Of a stretch of 64,000 nucleotides of DNA, positions 8,496-17,700 are shown piece by piece (position 1 is the stretch's first letter; the number at the start of each line of letters is the position of its first letter). This DNA comes from Rhodocyclus tenuis. GTDB taxonomy: Bacteria > Pseudomonadota > Gammaproteobacteria > Burkholderiales > Rhodocyclaceae. The position numbers and the translations under genes are program-made. The DNA lies in assembly GCF_014197755.1 (NCBI RefSeq), contig NZ_JACIGE010000006.1, positions 166,930 to 230,929 on the forward strand, given 5' to 3'. The notes beneath the pieces are model-generated. The model had not been told where the DNA came from and searched no databases. It worked only from the letters and a program-made list of their open reading frames with translations.

Positions 8496-11072
8496 TCAGA
8501 CGCCAGCGCGCAGCGCCAGCATCGGCGGTGTGCGCAGCAGGCGCGACGCGGCCAGCCAGCCGGCGGCGCTGACCAGCAGCGCGCCGCCAGCGGTCGCCAG
8601 CAGCGGCAGCCAGGGATCGAGCGGCAGCGCAACGCGGAACACCTTGTCGGCGAGCACCTGACCGATGGCCATCGCGCCGGCGCTGGCGATCAGCCCGGCG
8701 AGACCGCCGATCGCCGCGTATTCGCCGAGCAGCGCCGCGGACAGCTGCGCCCGGCGCGCGCCGAGCGCACGCAACAGCGCCAGTTCGTAGCGCCGCTCGT
8801 CGATTGCCGAGACCAGCGCCGCCCAGAGCACGACCAGCCCGGCGGCGAGCGTGAACAGGAAGACGAACTCGATGGCGCCGGCGACCAGATCGAGGATCGA
8901 CTGCAGCTGGCGCAGAATCGCGCCGACGTCAATCACCGTCAGGTTGGGAAACTCGCCGACCAGCCGGTTGACGAAAGCCGCGTCGCCCGGCGGCAGGTAG
9001 AAAGCGGTGATCCAGCTCGCCGGGTACGGCTCGAGTACGCCCGAAGGCGCCAGCACGAAGAAATTGACGCGCATCGAATCCCAGTCGAGCTTGCGCAGCG
9101 CGATCACTTCGACGCTCAGCGCCTCGCCGGCGACGTCGAAAACGAGCTTGTCGCCGAGCGCCAGGCCGAGCGTCTTGGCCAACCCGGCCTCGACCGAGAC
9201 GACGCCACGGCCGCGATCGGCATCGGCAAACCAGCGGCCGGCAGCAAGCGTGTTGCCGGCCGGCGGCGCATCGCGCCAGGAAAGATTGAACTCGCGGTCG
9301 ATCAGCCGGCGCGCCTGCTCGTCGACAAAGCTGTCGGCGCTGACCGCACGCTCGTTGATCTGCGTCAGGCGGCCACGCACCATCGGCGCAAGCTCGGGCC
9401 GGTAACCTGCGGCAGCGAAGAAATCGCGTACCGGCGCCAGCTGTTCCGGCTGGATGTTGATGACGAAGCGGTTGGGCGCGTCGGGCGGTGCCGAGCCGCG
9501 CCAGGCAGCGATCAGGTCGCCGCGGATGGCGGTAAGCAACAGGAGCGCCATCAGGCCGATCGCCAGCGCGCTGATCTGCACGACGCTGCCGGCGGCACGA
9601 CGCTCCAGACCAGCGACACCATGCCGCCAGCCGTGGTTGTTGCCGGCGCGCGCCGGCCAGCGCCGCACCAGCGCGGCGGCCGCGCGTACCGCCAGACGCG
9701 CGACCAGTGCAAAGGCGGCGAGCGCGACGGCAAAGCCACCGACCACCCACAGGCCGAGACGCAGGTCGCCGGCGATCCACAGCATCAGCCCGGCCAGCGC
9801 CGCCGCGCCAACGACGAAGCCGCCGATCTGGCCGGCGCCCGGCGGGCCGAGTTCGCGGCGTAACACGCGCAGCGTCGGCACCTGCCGCAGCTGCAGCAGC
9901 GGCGGCGCGGCAAAGGCGAAGAGCAGCACCAGCCCGACGGCGAAACCCTGCGCAGCCGGTCGCCAGCCCGGTTGCGGCAAGGGCGTCGTCACCAGCTGCG
10001 CGATGACGCCGTGCAGCACGAAATGCGCGGCGTAACCGAGCGCGCAGCCAGCCGCCGAGGCCGCCAGACCGAGCAGCAGGAACTGGCCGCCGTAGAGGCG
10101 CAGCAGCGCGCCCTGCGTCGCGCCGAGGCAGCGCATCACCGCGCAGGCATCGAGATGGCGCTGCACGAAGCGGCGCGCGGCAAGCGCGACGGCAACGGCG
10201 GCGACGATGGCGGTGAGCAGCGCGGCGAGGCCGAGGAAGCTGCCGGCGCGGTCGAGCGCCGCGCGGATTTCCGGGCGCGCGCCCTGCGTGTCCTCGAAAC
10301 GCTGGCCGCGTTCGAGCAGCGGCGCCACCGTCGCGCGGAAGCCTGCGAGCGCCGCCTCGTCGCCGGCGAGCAGCAGGCGCCAGCCGATGCGCGCGCCGGG
10401 CTGGACGAGGCCGGTGGCGTCGAGGTCGGCGAGGTTCATCAGCAGGCGCGGCGCCACCGAGAAGAAGCTGACGCCGCGATCAGGTTCCTGCGTCAGGATG
10501 GCGCCGACGACGAGCGTGCTGCGGCCGACGGCGATGCGTTCGCCGGGGGCGGCGGCGAGCGCCACCGCCAGCCGTTCGTCGAGCCAGACGCTGCCTGGCG
10601 GCGGCCCGCCGACGACCGGCGCGTCGGGCGCATTGAGCGCCGGCGCGGTACGCAGGCTGCCGCGCAAGGGATAGCCGACGCTCACCGCCTTGATGTCGGC
10701 CAGACTCGAATGCGCTTCGCCAGCGGCGCGCGTGACCATGCTCGGAAAGACCAGCGTCTGCGCGCTGCGCAGGCCGTCGCGCTCACTGGCGGCGACGATG
10801 TCGGCCGCCGGCGGATGATCGGAAACCAGCAGCAGATCGGCGGCGAGCAGCTGCCGCGCCTCACCTTCGAGCGCCAGACGCACGCGGTCGGCAGAGAAAC
10901 CGACCGCCGACAGCGCGGCGACGGCGATGGCCAGCGCCAGTGCCAGCAAGCGCAGCTCGCCGCCGCGCGCGTCGCGCCACACCATGCGCCAGGCCAGGCG
11001 CAGCGAGTTCGCCGCTGCCGGCGAGCGCCCTGCCGAAGCTGCCGCCGCGCTCACCACCGCGTTGCCCCACAT
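8496..11072 (-). CDS. FtsX-family ABC transporter permease (YbbP-like)
   Basis: The product is about 858 aa from ATG 11072. A TTG at 11108 would add 12 residues. It has an N-terminal membrane helix near residues 30-50, a large periplasmic domain, an FtsX-type bundle of helices in the middle, a second periplasmic domain and a second C-terminal FtsX bundle ending in a TPPMLALRAGV tail. This two-bundle layout matches the YbbP family of large permeases, which export or extract substrates with an ATPase partner (YbbA in E. coli). No ATPase gene is adjacent here, so the partner must be encoded elsewhere. The substrate is unknown. Confidence 0.85.
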   Translation of the reverse strand: MWGNAVVSAAAASAGRSPAAANSLRLAWRMVWRDARGGELRLLALALAIAVAALSAVGFSADRVRLALEGEARQLLAADLLLVSDHPPAADIVAASERDGLRSAQTLVFPSMVTRAAGEAHSSLADIKAVSVGYPLRGSLRTAPALNAPDAPVVGGPPPGSVWLDERLAVALAAAPGERIAVGRSTLVVGAILTQEPDRGVSFFSVAPRLLMNLADLDATGLVQPGARIGWRLLLAGDEAALAGFRATVAPLLERGQRFEDTQGARPEIRAALDRAGSFLGLAALLTAIVAAVAVALAARRFVQRHLDACAVMRCLGATQGALLRLYGGQFLLLGLAASAAGCALGYAAHFVLHGVIAQLVTTPLPQPGWRPAAQGFAVGLVLLFAFAAPPLLQLRQVPTLRVLRRELGPPGAGQIGGFVVGAAALAGLMLWIAGDLRLGLWVVGGFAVALAAFALVARLAVRAAAALVRRWPARAGNNHGWRHGVAGLERRAAGSVVQISALAIGLMALLLLTAIRGDLIAAWRGSAPPDAPNRFVINIQPEQLAPVRDFFAAAGYRPELAPMVRGRLTQINERAVSADSFVDEQARRLIDREFNLSWRDAPPAGNTLAAGRWFADADRGRGVVSVEAGLAKTLGLALGDKLVFDVAGEALSVEVIALRKLDWDSMRVNFFVLAPSGVLEPYPASWITAFYLPPGDAAFVNRLVGEFPNLTVIDVGAILRQLQSILDLVAGAIEFVFLFTLAAGLVVLWAALVSAIDERRYELALLRALGARRAQLSAALLGEYAAIGGLAGLIASAGAMAIGQVLADKVFRVALPLDPWLPLLATAGGALLVSAAGWLAASRLLRTPPMLALRAGV

Positions 11073-11252
11073 ACCACGCGAAAACTCATGCCGTCTCCCA
11101 AGCTGCAACTGACCATTCCGGGCTGAAGAGTTCGCCCGCTATCGTTCGGACCGGCCGGGGCCGCAAACGATCCATCAAGCGCCAAACAAGACAGCCAAGG
11201 ACAGCGCAGGCGCCAGACTCGCAGCGGGCGTTCCGTCGTCAGCGCGCGCCGC

Positions 11253-12617
11253 TCAGTCGAGATCGCGCAAGCGCGCCACGGCTTCCTCGACGCGCGCGAC
11301 GGCGATCGTCTCCATTCCCTCGATCGGCTGCTTCGGCGCGTTCGCCGCCGGAATCAGTGCGCGCGTGAAGCCGAGCTTGGCCGCTTCGCGCAAGCGCTCC
11401 TGACCGCGCGGCGCCGGGCGGATTTCGCCGGTCAGGCCGATTTCGCCGAAGACGACGAGCTTCTGCGGCAGCGGCCGGTTGGCGAGCGAGGAGACGATCG
11501 CCAGCGTCACCGCGAGGTCAGCCGCCGGTTCGATGATGCGCACGCCGCCGACGGCATTGACGAAAACGTCCTGGTCGAAGCAGACGACGCCGGCGTGGCG
11601 GTGCAGCACGGCGAGCAGCATGGCCAGACGCTGCGCGTCGAGACCGACGGTAAGCCGGCGCGGATTGCCGTGCGCCGGGTCGACCAGCGCCTGGATTTCG
11701 ACGAGCAAGGGGCGTGTTCCCTCCTGCGCGACGAGCACCGCAGCACCCGGTGCCGCCTGCGAGCGCGACGGCAGGAACAGCGCCGACGGGTTGGAAACGC
11801 CCTTCAGCCCGCGCTCGGTCATGGCGAAGACGCCGATCTCGTTGACCGCACCGAAACGGTTCTTCACCGCGCGAATGAGGCGGAAAGCCGAGTGCGTGTC
11901 GCCCTCGAAATAGAGCACGGTGTCGACGATGTGTTCGAGCACGCGCGGCCCGGCGAGCGCACCTTCCTTGGTGACATGGCCGACGAGCAGGATGCTGATG
12001 CCGGTCTGTTTGGCCAGCCGGGTGAGCTGCGCCGCGCACTCGCGCACCTGCGCCACCGACCCCGGCGCCGAGGCGAGCGCGTCGCTCCACAGGGTCTGGA
12101 TCGAGTCGATCACCGCCACGTCGGGGCGCTCGCGCGCCAGCACGGCGAGGATCTGTTCGAGGTTGATCTCGGCGAACAAGGGCAGCGCGCGCGTTTCCAG
12201 CGCCAGCCGGCGTGCGCGCATCGCCACCTGCTCGCCCGACTCCTCGCCCGACACATAAAGCACACGCCGCGTCGCCGACAGGCCGGCGAGCGCCTGCAGC
12301 AGCAGCGTGCTCTTGCCGATGCCGGGGTCGCCACCGATCAGCGTGACGCCACCGGCGACCAGACCGCCGCCGAGCGCGCGGTCGAATTCGCCGACGCCGG
12401 TCGGCACGCGGTCGGCCTCGCGCGCCTCGATGTCAGCGAGCACACGCGGCGCCGACGTTGGCGCCAGACCGGCAAAGCGCGGCGCACCGGGGCCGCTGCC
12501 GACGGCACGCGTCTCGGTCAGCGTGTTCCACGCGCCGCAGCCGGGGCACTGGCCCTGCCACTTCGGCGACGTGGCGCCGCACTCGCCGCAGCTATAGACG
12601 GTCTTGTCGCGCGCCAC
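11253..12617 (-). CDS. radA: RadA/Sms DNA repair ATPase
   Basis: The product is 454 aa. I chose the GTG at 12617, two nt after the alr stop, because the protein then begins VARDKTVYSCGECG like other RadA proteins. Upstream in-frame sequence is antisense to alr. The N-terminal C4 zinc finger is CGECGATSPKW followed by CPGC. The RecA-like core has Walker A GGDPGIGKST and the KNRFG RadA motif. The C-terminus is Lon-protease-like (FGEIGLTGEIRP). RadA helps process recombination intermediates by driving branch migration. It is the second gene of an alr-radA pair. Confidence 0.96.
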   Translation of the reverse strand: MARDKTVYSCGECGATSPKWQGQCPGCGAWNTLTETRAVGSGPGAPRFAGLAPTSAPRVLADIEAREADRVPTGVGEFDRALGGGLVAGGVTLIGGDPGIGKSTLLLQALAGLSATRRVLYVSGEESGEQVAMRARRLALETRALPLFAEINLEQILAVLARERPDVAVIDSIQTLWSDALASAPGSVAQVRECAAQLTRLAKQTGISILLVGHVTKEGALAGPRVLEHIVDTVLYFEGDTHSAFRLIRAVKNRFGAVNEIGVFAMTERGLKGVSNPSALFLPSRSQAAPGAAVLVAQEGTRPLLVEIQALVDPAHGNPRRLTVGLDAQRLAMLLAVLHRHAGVVCFDQDVFVNAVGGVRIIEPAADLAVTLAIVSSLANRPLPQKLVVFGEIGLTGEIRPAPRGQERLREAAKLGFTRALIPAANAPKQPIEGMETIAVARVEEAVARLRDLD

Positions 12618-12619
12618 GC

Positions 12620-13792
12620 TCAGGCCCCGCCGGCGGAATCGCTGCCAACATCGCTGACCGGCACGCGCCGCGCCAGCGCGCAGAACAACTCGTAGCTGAT
12701 GGTGCCGGCCGCCGCCGCCACCTCGTCGGCGGGCAGGCCTTCGCCCCACAGCGTCACCGTGCTGCCGATGCCGGCGCCGGGCAGCGCGCTGAGGTCGCAG
12801 GCGAGCATGTCCATCGACACGCGGCCGAGCGTCGCCGTGCGCACGCCATCGACGAGGATTGGCGTACCACCGGGCGCGTGGCGCGGATAACCGTCGGCGT
12901 AGCCGCAGGCGACGACGCCGACGCGCGTCGGCCGCGTCGCCTCGAACAGGCCGCCGTAACCGACGCGTTCGCCGGCACCGATCTGTTGCACGCCGATGAT
13001 GCGGCTCGTCAGCGTCATCGCCGGGCGCAGGTCGAAACTCGCCGCGCTGGCATCACTGAACGGGCTGCCGCCGTAAAGCATGATTCCCGGCCGCACCCAG
13101 TCGTGCGCGGCCTTGGTGTGGCGCAGGATCGCCGCCGAGTTGGCGAAGGAAATCTCGCCGGGGAAGCCGGCAACCAGCGGCGCCAGCCGCTCTAGCTGCC
13201 AGTCGACGCCGCGCGCGTCGTCAGCGTTGGCGAAGTGGCTCATCAGCATCACCGACGCCACCGCCGGCAGCGACTGTAGTTCGGCGAGCACCGCTGGCGC
13301 TTCGGCCGGCAGGAAACCCAGACGGTTCATGCCGCTGTTGATCTTCAGGCCGACCGCCAGGCGCACGCCCGGCGGCGCCGCGCGCAGCATGGCAATCTGC
13401 TCGCGGCAGTGGATCGCCGGGCGCAGATCGTAATCGGCGCAGACGGCAACGTCGCCGGGCGCAAACAGACCTTCGAGCAGGACGATCGGCTGCCTGATGC
13501 CGGCGTCGCGCAGGGTGATGGCTTCGCCGAGGTCGAGCAGCGCGAAGCCGTCGGCGACCGGGCCGAGCGCGCGCGCGGCGCGCTGCAGGCCGTGGCCGTA
13601 GGCGTCGGCCTTGACGACGGCGAAAGCGCGCGCCGCCGGCGCATGGCGCTTGGCAACGAGGTAGTTATGACGCAGCGCCGCGAGATCGATGCGCGCGTGG
13701 ATGGGACGGGAGTTCGAGACGAGACGGGAAACAGCGACGGGTGAGGCGGTGGCGGGTGAAGCGGCGATGGATGAAACAGGCGAGGCGGACAT
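12620..13792 (-). CDS. alr: Alanine racemase
   Basis: The product is 390 aa. The PLP lysine lies in AVVKADAYGHG and the catalytic tyrosine in GERVGYGGLF, with the expected TIM-barrel and C-terminal beta domain (SMDMLACDLS). It interconverts L- and D-alanine for peptidoglycan. The first about 28 residues are Ser/Ala-rich and lie before the conserved RPIHARIDLAALRHN start of the family, so a downstream start is possible. It is transcribed with radA (2-nt gap) and divergent from the lplT-like gene. Confidence 0.95.
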   Translation of the reverse strand: MSASPVSSIAASPATASPVAVSRLVSNSRPIHARIDLAALRHNYLVAKRHAPAARAFAVVKADAYGHGLQRAARALGPVADGFALLDLGEAITLRDAGIRQPIVLLEGLFAPGDVAVCADYDLRPAIHCREQIAMLRAAPPGVRLAVGLKINSGMNRLGFLPAEAPAVLAELQSLPAVASVMLMSHFANADDARGVDWQLERLAPLVAGFPGEISFANSAAILRHTKAAHDWVRPGIMLYGGSPFSDASAASFDLRPAMTLTSRIIGVQQIGAGERVGYGGLFEATRPTRVGVVACGYADGYPRHAPGGTPILVDGVRTATLGRVSMDMLACDLSALPGAGIGSTVTLWGEGLPADEVAAAAGTISYELFCALARRVPVSDVGSDSAGGA

Positions 13793-14253
13793 CAGAAATG
13801 GCTTTCCTTGAGTGGCAAAACCGCAAGATCGGCGCCGAAAGAATGCGGGTCAGCCACCACCGGCCGCGACCGGCATTGCGCAGCCTGAGCCGGCAGTCTG
13901 CGCGGGTGAAACCGGTAGCAGTGACGACGGCCAAAGACCTGCAGACGGCGATCGGCCTGGGCTGGCCTCCGCTATTGCGCGAGGCAGTATTCAAGCACAA
14001 ATCCCCCGCCGCCGACAGCGCGGGCGCGGCTGCCGGCCCGTCTACGGTGCCCGATGGCAGCTGCGCCCGCCTTGGCGCGAAGCTGCATTTTCGCGGCTGT
14101 TTCGCCGCACTTCGCGCTCATGCCAATGCGCTGGCAAGAGCCGGAAAGCCCCGCCGGACGGGCTTTACCGGCAATCGACAGGGGCCGCGGCGGCTAACAA
14201 GTTAAAGGCATTCATGGTATAAACCGGCGACACAAAAGGGAGTCCCCCTCCTG
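13793..14253. promoter_or_regulatory. Divergent intergenic region between alr and the lplT-like gene
   Basis: About 460 nt without a convincing gene. A TATAAA at 14218-14223 is a plausible -10 for the plus-strand transporter, with only a weak -35. AAGGGAG just before 14254 is its ribosome-binding site. Short frames in this interval have no family resemblance. Confidence 0.4.
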
Positions 14254-15519
14254 ATGCCTTTCGGCTTCTACATCATCATGGCCGCGCAGTTTTTTTCCGC
14301 GCTGGCCGACAATGCCCTGCTCATCGCCGCCATCGCCGCCCTGCGTGAAATGCAAGCGCCGAGCGAGTATGAGCCATTGCTGAAGACCTTCTTCACGGTC
14401 TCCTACGTCGTCCTCGCCGCCTTCGTCGGCGCCTTCGCCGACTCGATGCCGAAGTGGCGGGTGATGTTCATCAGCAACACGATCAAGATCATTGGCTGTT
14501 CAATGATGTTCTTCGGTGCGCACCCGCTCGTTGCCTACGCCATCGTCGGCCTCGGCGCCGCCGCGTATTCGCCGGCCAAATACGGCATCCTCACCGAATA
14601 CCTGCCGCACCGCCTGCTCGTCGTCGCCAACGGCTGGATCGAGGGGCTGACCGTCGGCGCCATCATCCTCGGCGTCGTCATTGGCGGCACGCTGATCAAG
14701 CCCGACGTCGCCGCGACGATGCTCAGTTTCGACTTTCCGCTGATCGATACCGGCGTCGATACCGCCGGCGAAATGGCGGTCTGCGTCGTCGCCGTCTTCT
14801 ATCTGCTGGCGTCGCTGTTCAATCTCTACATTCCCGATACCGGCGTCGACCACAAGCCGGTCAGGCGCAATCCGCTCTACCTGATCCATGAATTCAACCA
14901 CTGCCTGGCGCTGCTCTGGCGCGACAAGCTCGGGCAGGTTTCGCTGGCGGTGACGACGCTGTTCTGGGGCGCCGGCGCGACGCTGCAGTTCATCGTCATC
15001 AAGTGGGCGGAAGCTGCGCTGGCGCTCGATCTTTCGCATTCGAGCATGTTGCAGGGAGTGGTCGCCGTCGGCGTCGCCATCGGCGCGGCGGCAGCGGCGA
15101 AGATGATCACCTTGCGCAAGTCGGTGCGCGTCATTCCGCTTGGCATCGCCATGGGCATCATCGTGCTGGTGATGAATTTCGTGCACGAGGTCTGGCTGGC
15201 GGTGCCGCTGCTCATCCTGATCGGCGGTCTCTCGGGCTTCTTCGTCGTGCCGATGAATGCGCTGCTGCAGCACCGCGGCCACATCCTGATGGGCGCCGGC
15301 CATTCGATCGCCGTGCAGAACTTCAACGAGAACCTGTCGATCCTGATCATGACCGGTCTCTACTACGCGATGGTCAAGGCTGACCTGTCGGTTTACTGGG
15401 TACTGACGCTGTTCGGTCTGTTTGTCAGCAGCGCCATGTATCTGGTCAAGCGCAGACATGACGCCAATCAGCGCGAACACGACGACGTGATCCACCTCGA
15501 CGACGGCGGACTGCACTGA
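14254..15519 (+). CDS. lplT: MFS lysophospholipid transporter, LplT-like
   Basis: The product is 421 aa with about 12 predicted membrane helices. The N-terminal segment MPFGFYIIMAAQFFSALADN and the following FVGAFADSMPKWRVMFISN loop are typical of LplT. LplT flips lysophosphatidylethanolamine across the inner membrane for re-acylation. The acyltransferase partner (aas) is not adjacent. AAGGGAG precedes the ATG. The gene ends 7 nt before the converging stop of the TPM-domain gene. Confidence 0.88.
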   Translation: MPFGFYIIMAAQFFSALADNALLIAAIAALREMQAPSEYEPLLKTFFTVSYVVLAAFVGAFADSMPKWRVMFISNTIKIIGCSMMFFGAHPLVAYAIVGLGAAAYSPAKYGILTEYLPHRLLVVANGWIEGLTVGAIILGVVIGGTLIKPDVAATMLSFDFPLIDTGVDTAGEMAVCVVAVFYLLASLFNLYIPDTGVDHKPVRRNPLYLIHEFNHCLALLWRDKLGQVSLAVTTLFWGAGATLQFIVIKWAEAALALDLSHSSMLQGVVAVGVAIGAAAAAKMITLRKSVRVIPLGIAMGIIVLVMNFVHEVWLAVPLLILIGGLSGFFVVPMNALLQHRGHILMGAGHSIAVQNFNENLSILIMTGLYYAMVKADLSVYWVLTLFGLFVSSAMYLVKRRHDANQREHDDVIHLDDGGLH

Positions 15520-15526
15520 GCGCAGA

Positions 15527-16024
15527 TCAGAGCAGCAGCGGCCGATCCGGCAACTCGTTCGGATTGTCGCCGAGCGGCGGGTAGTGGCGCGCCAGTTCGG
15601 CGCTGATTTCGGCGATCGCCGCCAGCGCCCCGGACTGGAAGTCGCCGCTGGCAAAAGCCGCTTCCATGCGTCGGCAGACGGCCTGCCAGAAAGCCTCGCC
15701 GAGACGGGCGTCTACACCGCGGTCGGCGACGATCTCGACGCGCCGGTCGACCAGTTGCACGTAGATCAGCACGCCACTGTTGTCCTGTGTATCCCAGACG
15801 CCGAGTTGCGCAAAGAGAGCGAGCGCCCGCCGGCGCGGCATCACGCCCTGCAGCAGCTCAGCGACCGGCAAACCGCCTTCGACAACAAAGCGCAGCTCGC
15901 CGCGATGGCTCCGCTCGGAAGCGGCGATCGCCTCGCGCACCGCCTCCTGTGCCGCCGGCGGAAATGCGCGCTGTGTCCACCAGTGCGGCTGCGCGCTGTG
16001 CCGGAAAAACCTTGACCAGTCCAT
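15527..16024 (-). CDS. TPM-domain protein (DUF477 type), second copy
   Basis: The product is 165 aa from ATG 16024, preceded by GAGGGG. A GTG at 16039 overlapping the upstream stop is an alternative. It is a single TPM domain (SERSHRGELRFVVEG, LIYVQLVDRRVEIVADRGV) without the signal peptide or Gly-rich tail of its upstream neighbour. It follows that paralogue in the lemA operon. TPM-domain proteins are linked to envelope functions, but the biochemical role here is unknown. Confidence 0.85.
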   Translation of the reverse strand: MDWSRFFRHSAQPHWWTQRAFPPAAQEAVREAIAASERSHRGELRFVVEGGLPVAELLQGVMPRRRALALFAQLGVWDTQDNSGVLIYVQLVDRRVEIVADRGVDARLGEAFWQAVCRRMEAAFASGDFQSGALAAIAEISAELARHYPPLGDNPNELPDRPLLL

Positions 16025-16035
16025 TGCCTCGCCCC

Positions 16036-16980
16036 TCACCAGCTGCCCGATGCGCCGCCGCCGCCGAAGCCGCCACCGCCGCCCGAGAAGCCGCCACCAC
16101 CGCCAAAGCCACCGCCGCCACCGCCAAAACCACCTCCGGGAAAACCGCCTGAACGGAAACCGGCAACGCCGACGACGAGCGAAACAATGAAGGCGAGCAC
16201 GCCGGCAGCGGCAGCGACCAGCAGCGCACCGACAAGAAACCAGGCGAGCACGGCAGCGGCGCCGCCGATCAGCAGCGAAGCGAGCAGACGGCCGAACAGC
16301 GCGCGCAAGATGCCGCCGACAAAGAAGACGAGGATGAAGCCGACGAAGATCAGCGTCTGCCAGGAACCATCATCGCTCGCCGCCGGCTTGGCCGTCGGGC
16401 GCCGGCTCGGCGCCGGCAGCTGCTCGCCGGAGGCAGCGGCGATCATCGCACTGACGCCGGCGTCGACGGCGCCGTAGACATCACCGTTTTTCAGGCGCGG
16501 CGCCATCACGTCGCCGATGATGCGGCGCGAGACGACGTCGCTGAGCGATCCCTCCAGTCCGTAGCCGACCTCGATGCGCAGCTTGCGGTCTTGCAAGGCA
16601 ATGAGCAGCAGGGCGCCGTCGTCGACGCCCTTGCGGCCGAGGCGCCAGGCTTCGGCGACGCGCAGCGCGTACTGCTCGATCGACTCGGGCTGCACCGTGT
16701 CGGTGATCAGTACGGCGATCTGTGTGCCACGCTCCTGCTCGAAGGCGGCGAGACGCTGTTCGAGCGTCGCGCGCTGTTCGGCGCTGAGCGCGCCGACGCG
16801 GTCGGTAACGCGCGCGCTCAGCGTCGGCAGCGGCTGCAGGCTTTGCGCGTAGACCGTTGCTGCACTCAGGCCGAGTACGACCGCCAGCAAGATGCCGGCA
16901 AACTGGCGCAGCAGCGAAGGCAGCAGCACCAGCGACGCCATGCCGCCTGCCGGTGCCGTCAGGAGTTTCAGACCAGCCAT
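16036..16980 (-). CDS. YgcG-family TPM-domain protein with Gly-rich C-terminus
   Basis: The product is 314 aa. It has an N-terminal signal peptide or anchor near residues 20-45, a TPM domain near residues 55-185 (VTDRVGALSAEQRATLE, GYGLEGSLSD, RRIIGDVMAP), two or three membrane segments near 210-270, and a Gly/Phe-rich tail ending GGGASGSW. This is the standard layout of proteins encoded beside LemA. It lies 31 nt downstream of lemA on the same strand. The probable role is in the cell envelope, and the substrate is unknown. Confidence 0.9.
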   Translation of the reverse strand: MAGLKLLTAPAGGMASLVLLPSLLRQFAGILLAVVLGLSAATVYAQSLQPLPTLSARVTDRVGALSAEQRATLEQRLAAFEQERGTQIAVLITDTVQPESIEQYALRVAEAWRLGRKGVDDGALLLIALQDRKLRIEVGYGLEGSLSDVVSRRIIGDVMAPRLKNGDVYGAVDAGVSAMIAAASGEQLPAPSRRPTAKPAASDDGSWQTLIFVGFILVFFVGGILRALFGRLLASLLIGGAAAVLAWFLVGALLVAAAAGVLAFIVSLVVGVAGFRSGGFPGGGFGGGGGGFGGGGGFSGGGGGFGGGGASGSW

Positions 16981-17011
16981 GGCGGCTGTACTTTTCGGGC
17001 GCTATGCCAAC

Positions 17012-17644
17012 TCAGCGCGAAGCTTCGGCGGGAGTAGCAGAATTGGCGGCAGGGGCGCTACCGAAATCGACCTTCGGCGGTTTGGCGATGGCGGCTTCGT
17101 TGTCGACCGTGAATACCGGCTTGACCTCGTAGCCGAAGGCCTTGGCCGTCAGGTTGTTGGGGAAGCTGCGCACCGAAACATTGTAGGCCTCGACCGCCTT
17201 GATGTAGCGGTTGCGCGCCACGGCGATGCGGTTCTCGGTGCCCTCGAGCTGCGCCTGCAGGTCGCGGAATGCGGTGTCGGCCTTCAGCTGCGGATAGTTT
17301 TCGGCAACGACCAGCAGGCGCGACAGCGCGCTCGTAAGTCCGGCCTGCGCCTGCTGGAAGCGGGCAAAGGCGGCCGGGTCGTTGAGCAGCTCGGGCGTCG
17401 CCTGGATGCCGCCGACGCTGGCGCGTGCCTGCGTCACCGCGGTCAGCACCTCCTTCTCGTGGCTGGCGTAGCCCTGCACGGTGCTGACCAGATTGGGCAC
17501 CAGATCGGCGCGCCGCTGGTACTGGTTGATCACCTCCGACCAGGCGGCCTTGGCGGCTTCGTCGCCGCTCTGGAACTGGTTGTAGCCGCAGCCCGAGAGC
17601 AGGCTGGCGACGAAGGCGAGGACGATAACGAGGCGACTGCGCAT
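17012..17644 (-). CDS. lemA: LemA-family lipoprotein
   Basis: The product is 210 aa from ATG 17644, with GGGAG upstream. The N-terminus MRSRLVIVLAFVASLLSGC ends in a lipobox, so it is probably a lipoprotein. The LemA fold is clear (QRRADLVPNLVSTVQGYASHE, AVARNRYIKAVEAYN, FPNNLTAKAFGY). The family forms elongated helical bundles at the membrane. It is the first gene of a three-gene operon with the two TPM-domain genes. Confidence 0.94.
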   Translation of the reverse strand: MRSRLVIVLAFVASLLSGCGYNQFQSGDEAAKAAWSEVINQYQRRADLVPNLVSTVQGYASHEKEVLTAVTQARASVGGIQATPELLNDPAAFARFQQAQAGLTSALSRLLVVAENYPQLKADTAFRDLQAQLEGTENRIAVARNRYIKAVEAYNVSVRSFPNNLTAKAFGYEVKPVFTVDNEAAIAKPPKVDFGSAPAANSATPAEASR

Positions 17645-17700
17645 GCTGTTTCTCCCGGGAAGACCAAGATTGAGCGGTCCGGCGACGACGCCGTGGCACA

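Noticed and set aside
8199..9863. 554-aa plus-strand open frame opposite the FtsX-like permease
   Set aside because: Arg/Gln/Asp-rich shadow frame. The minus strand encodes regular membrane helices.
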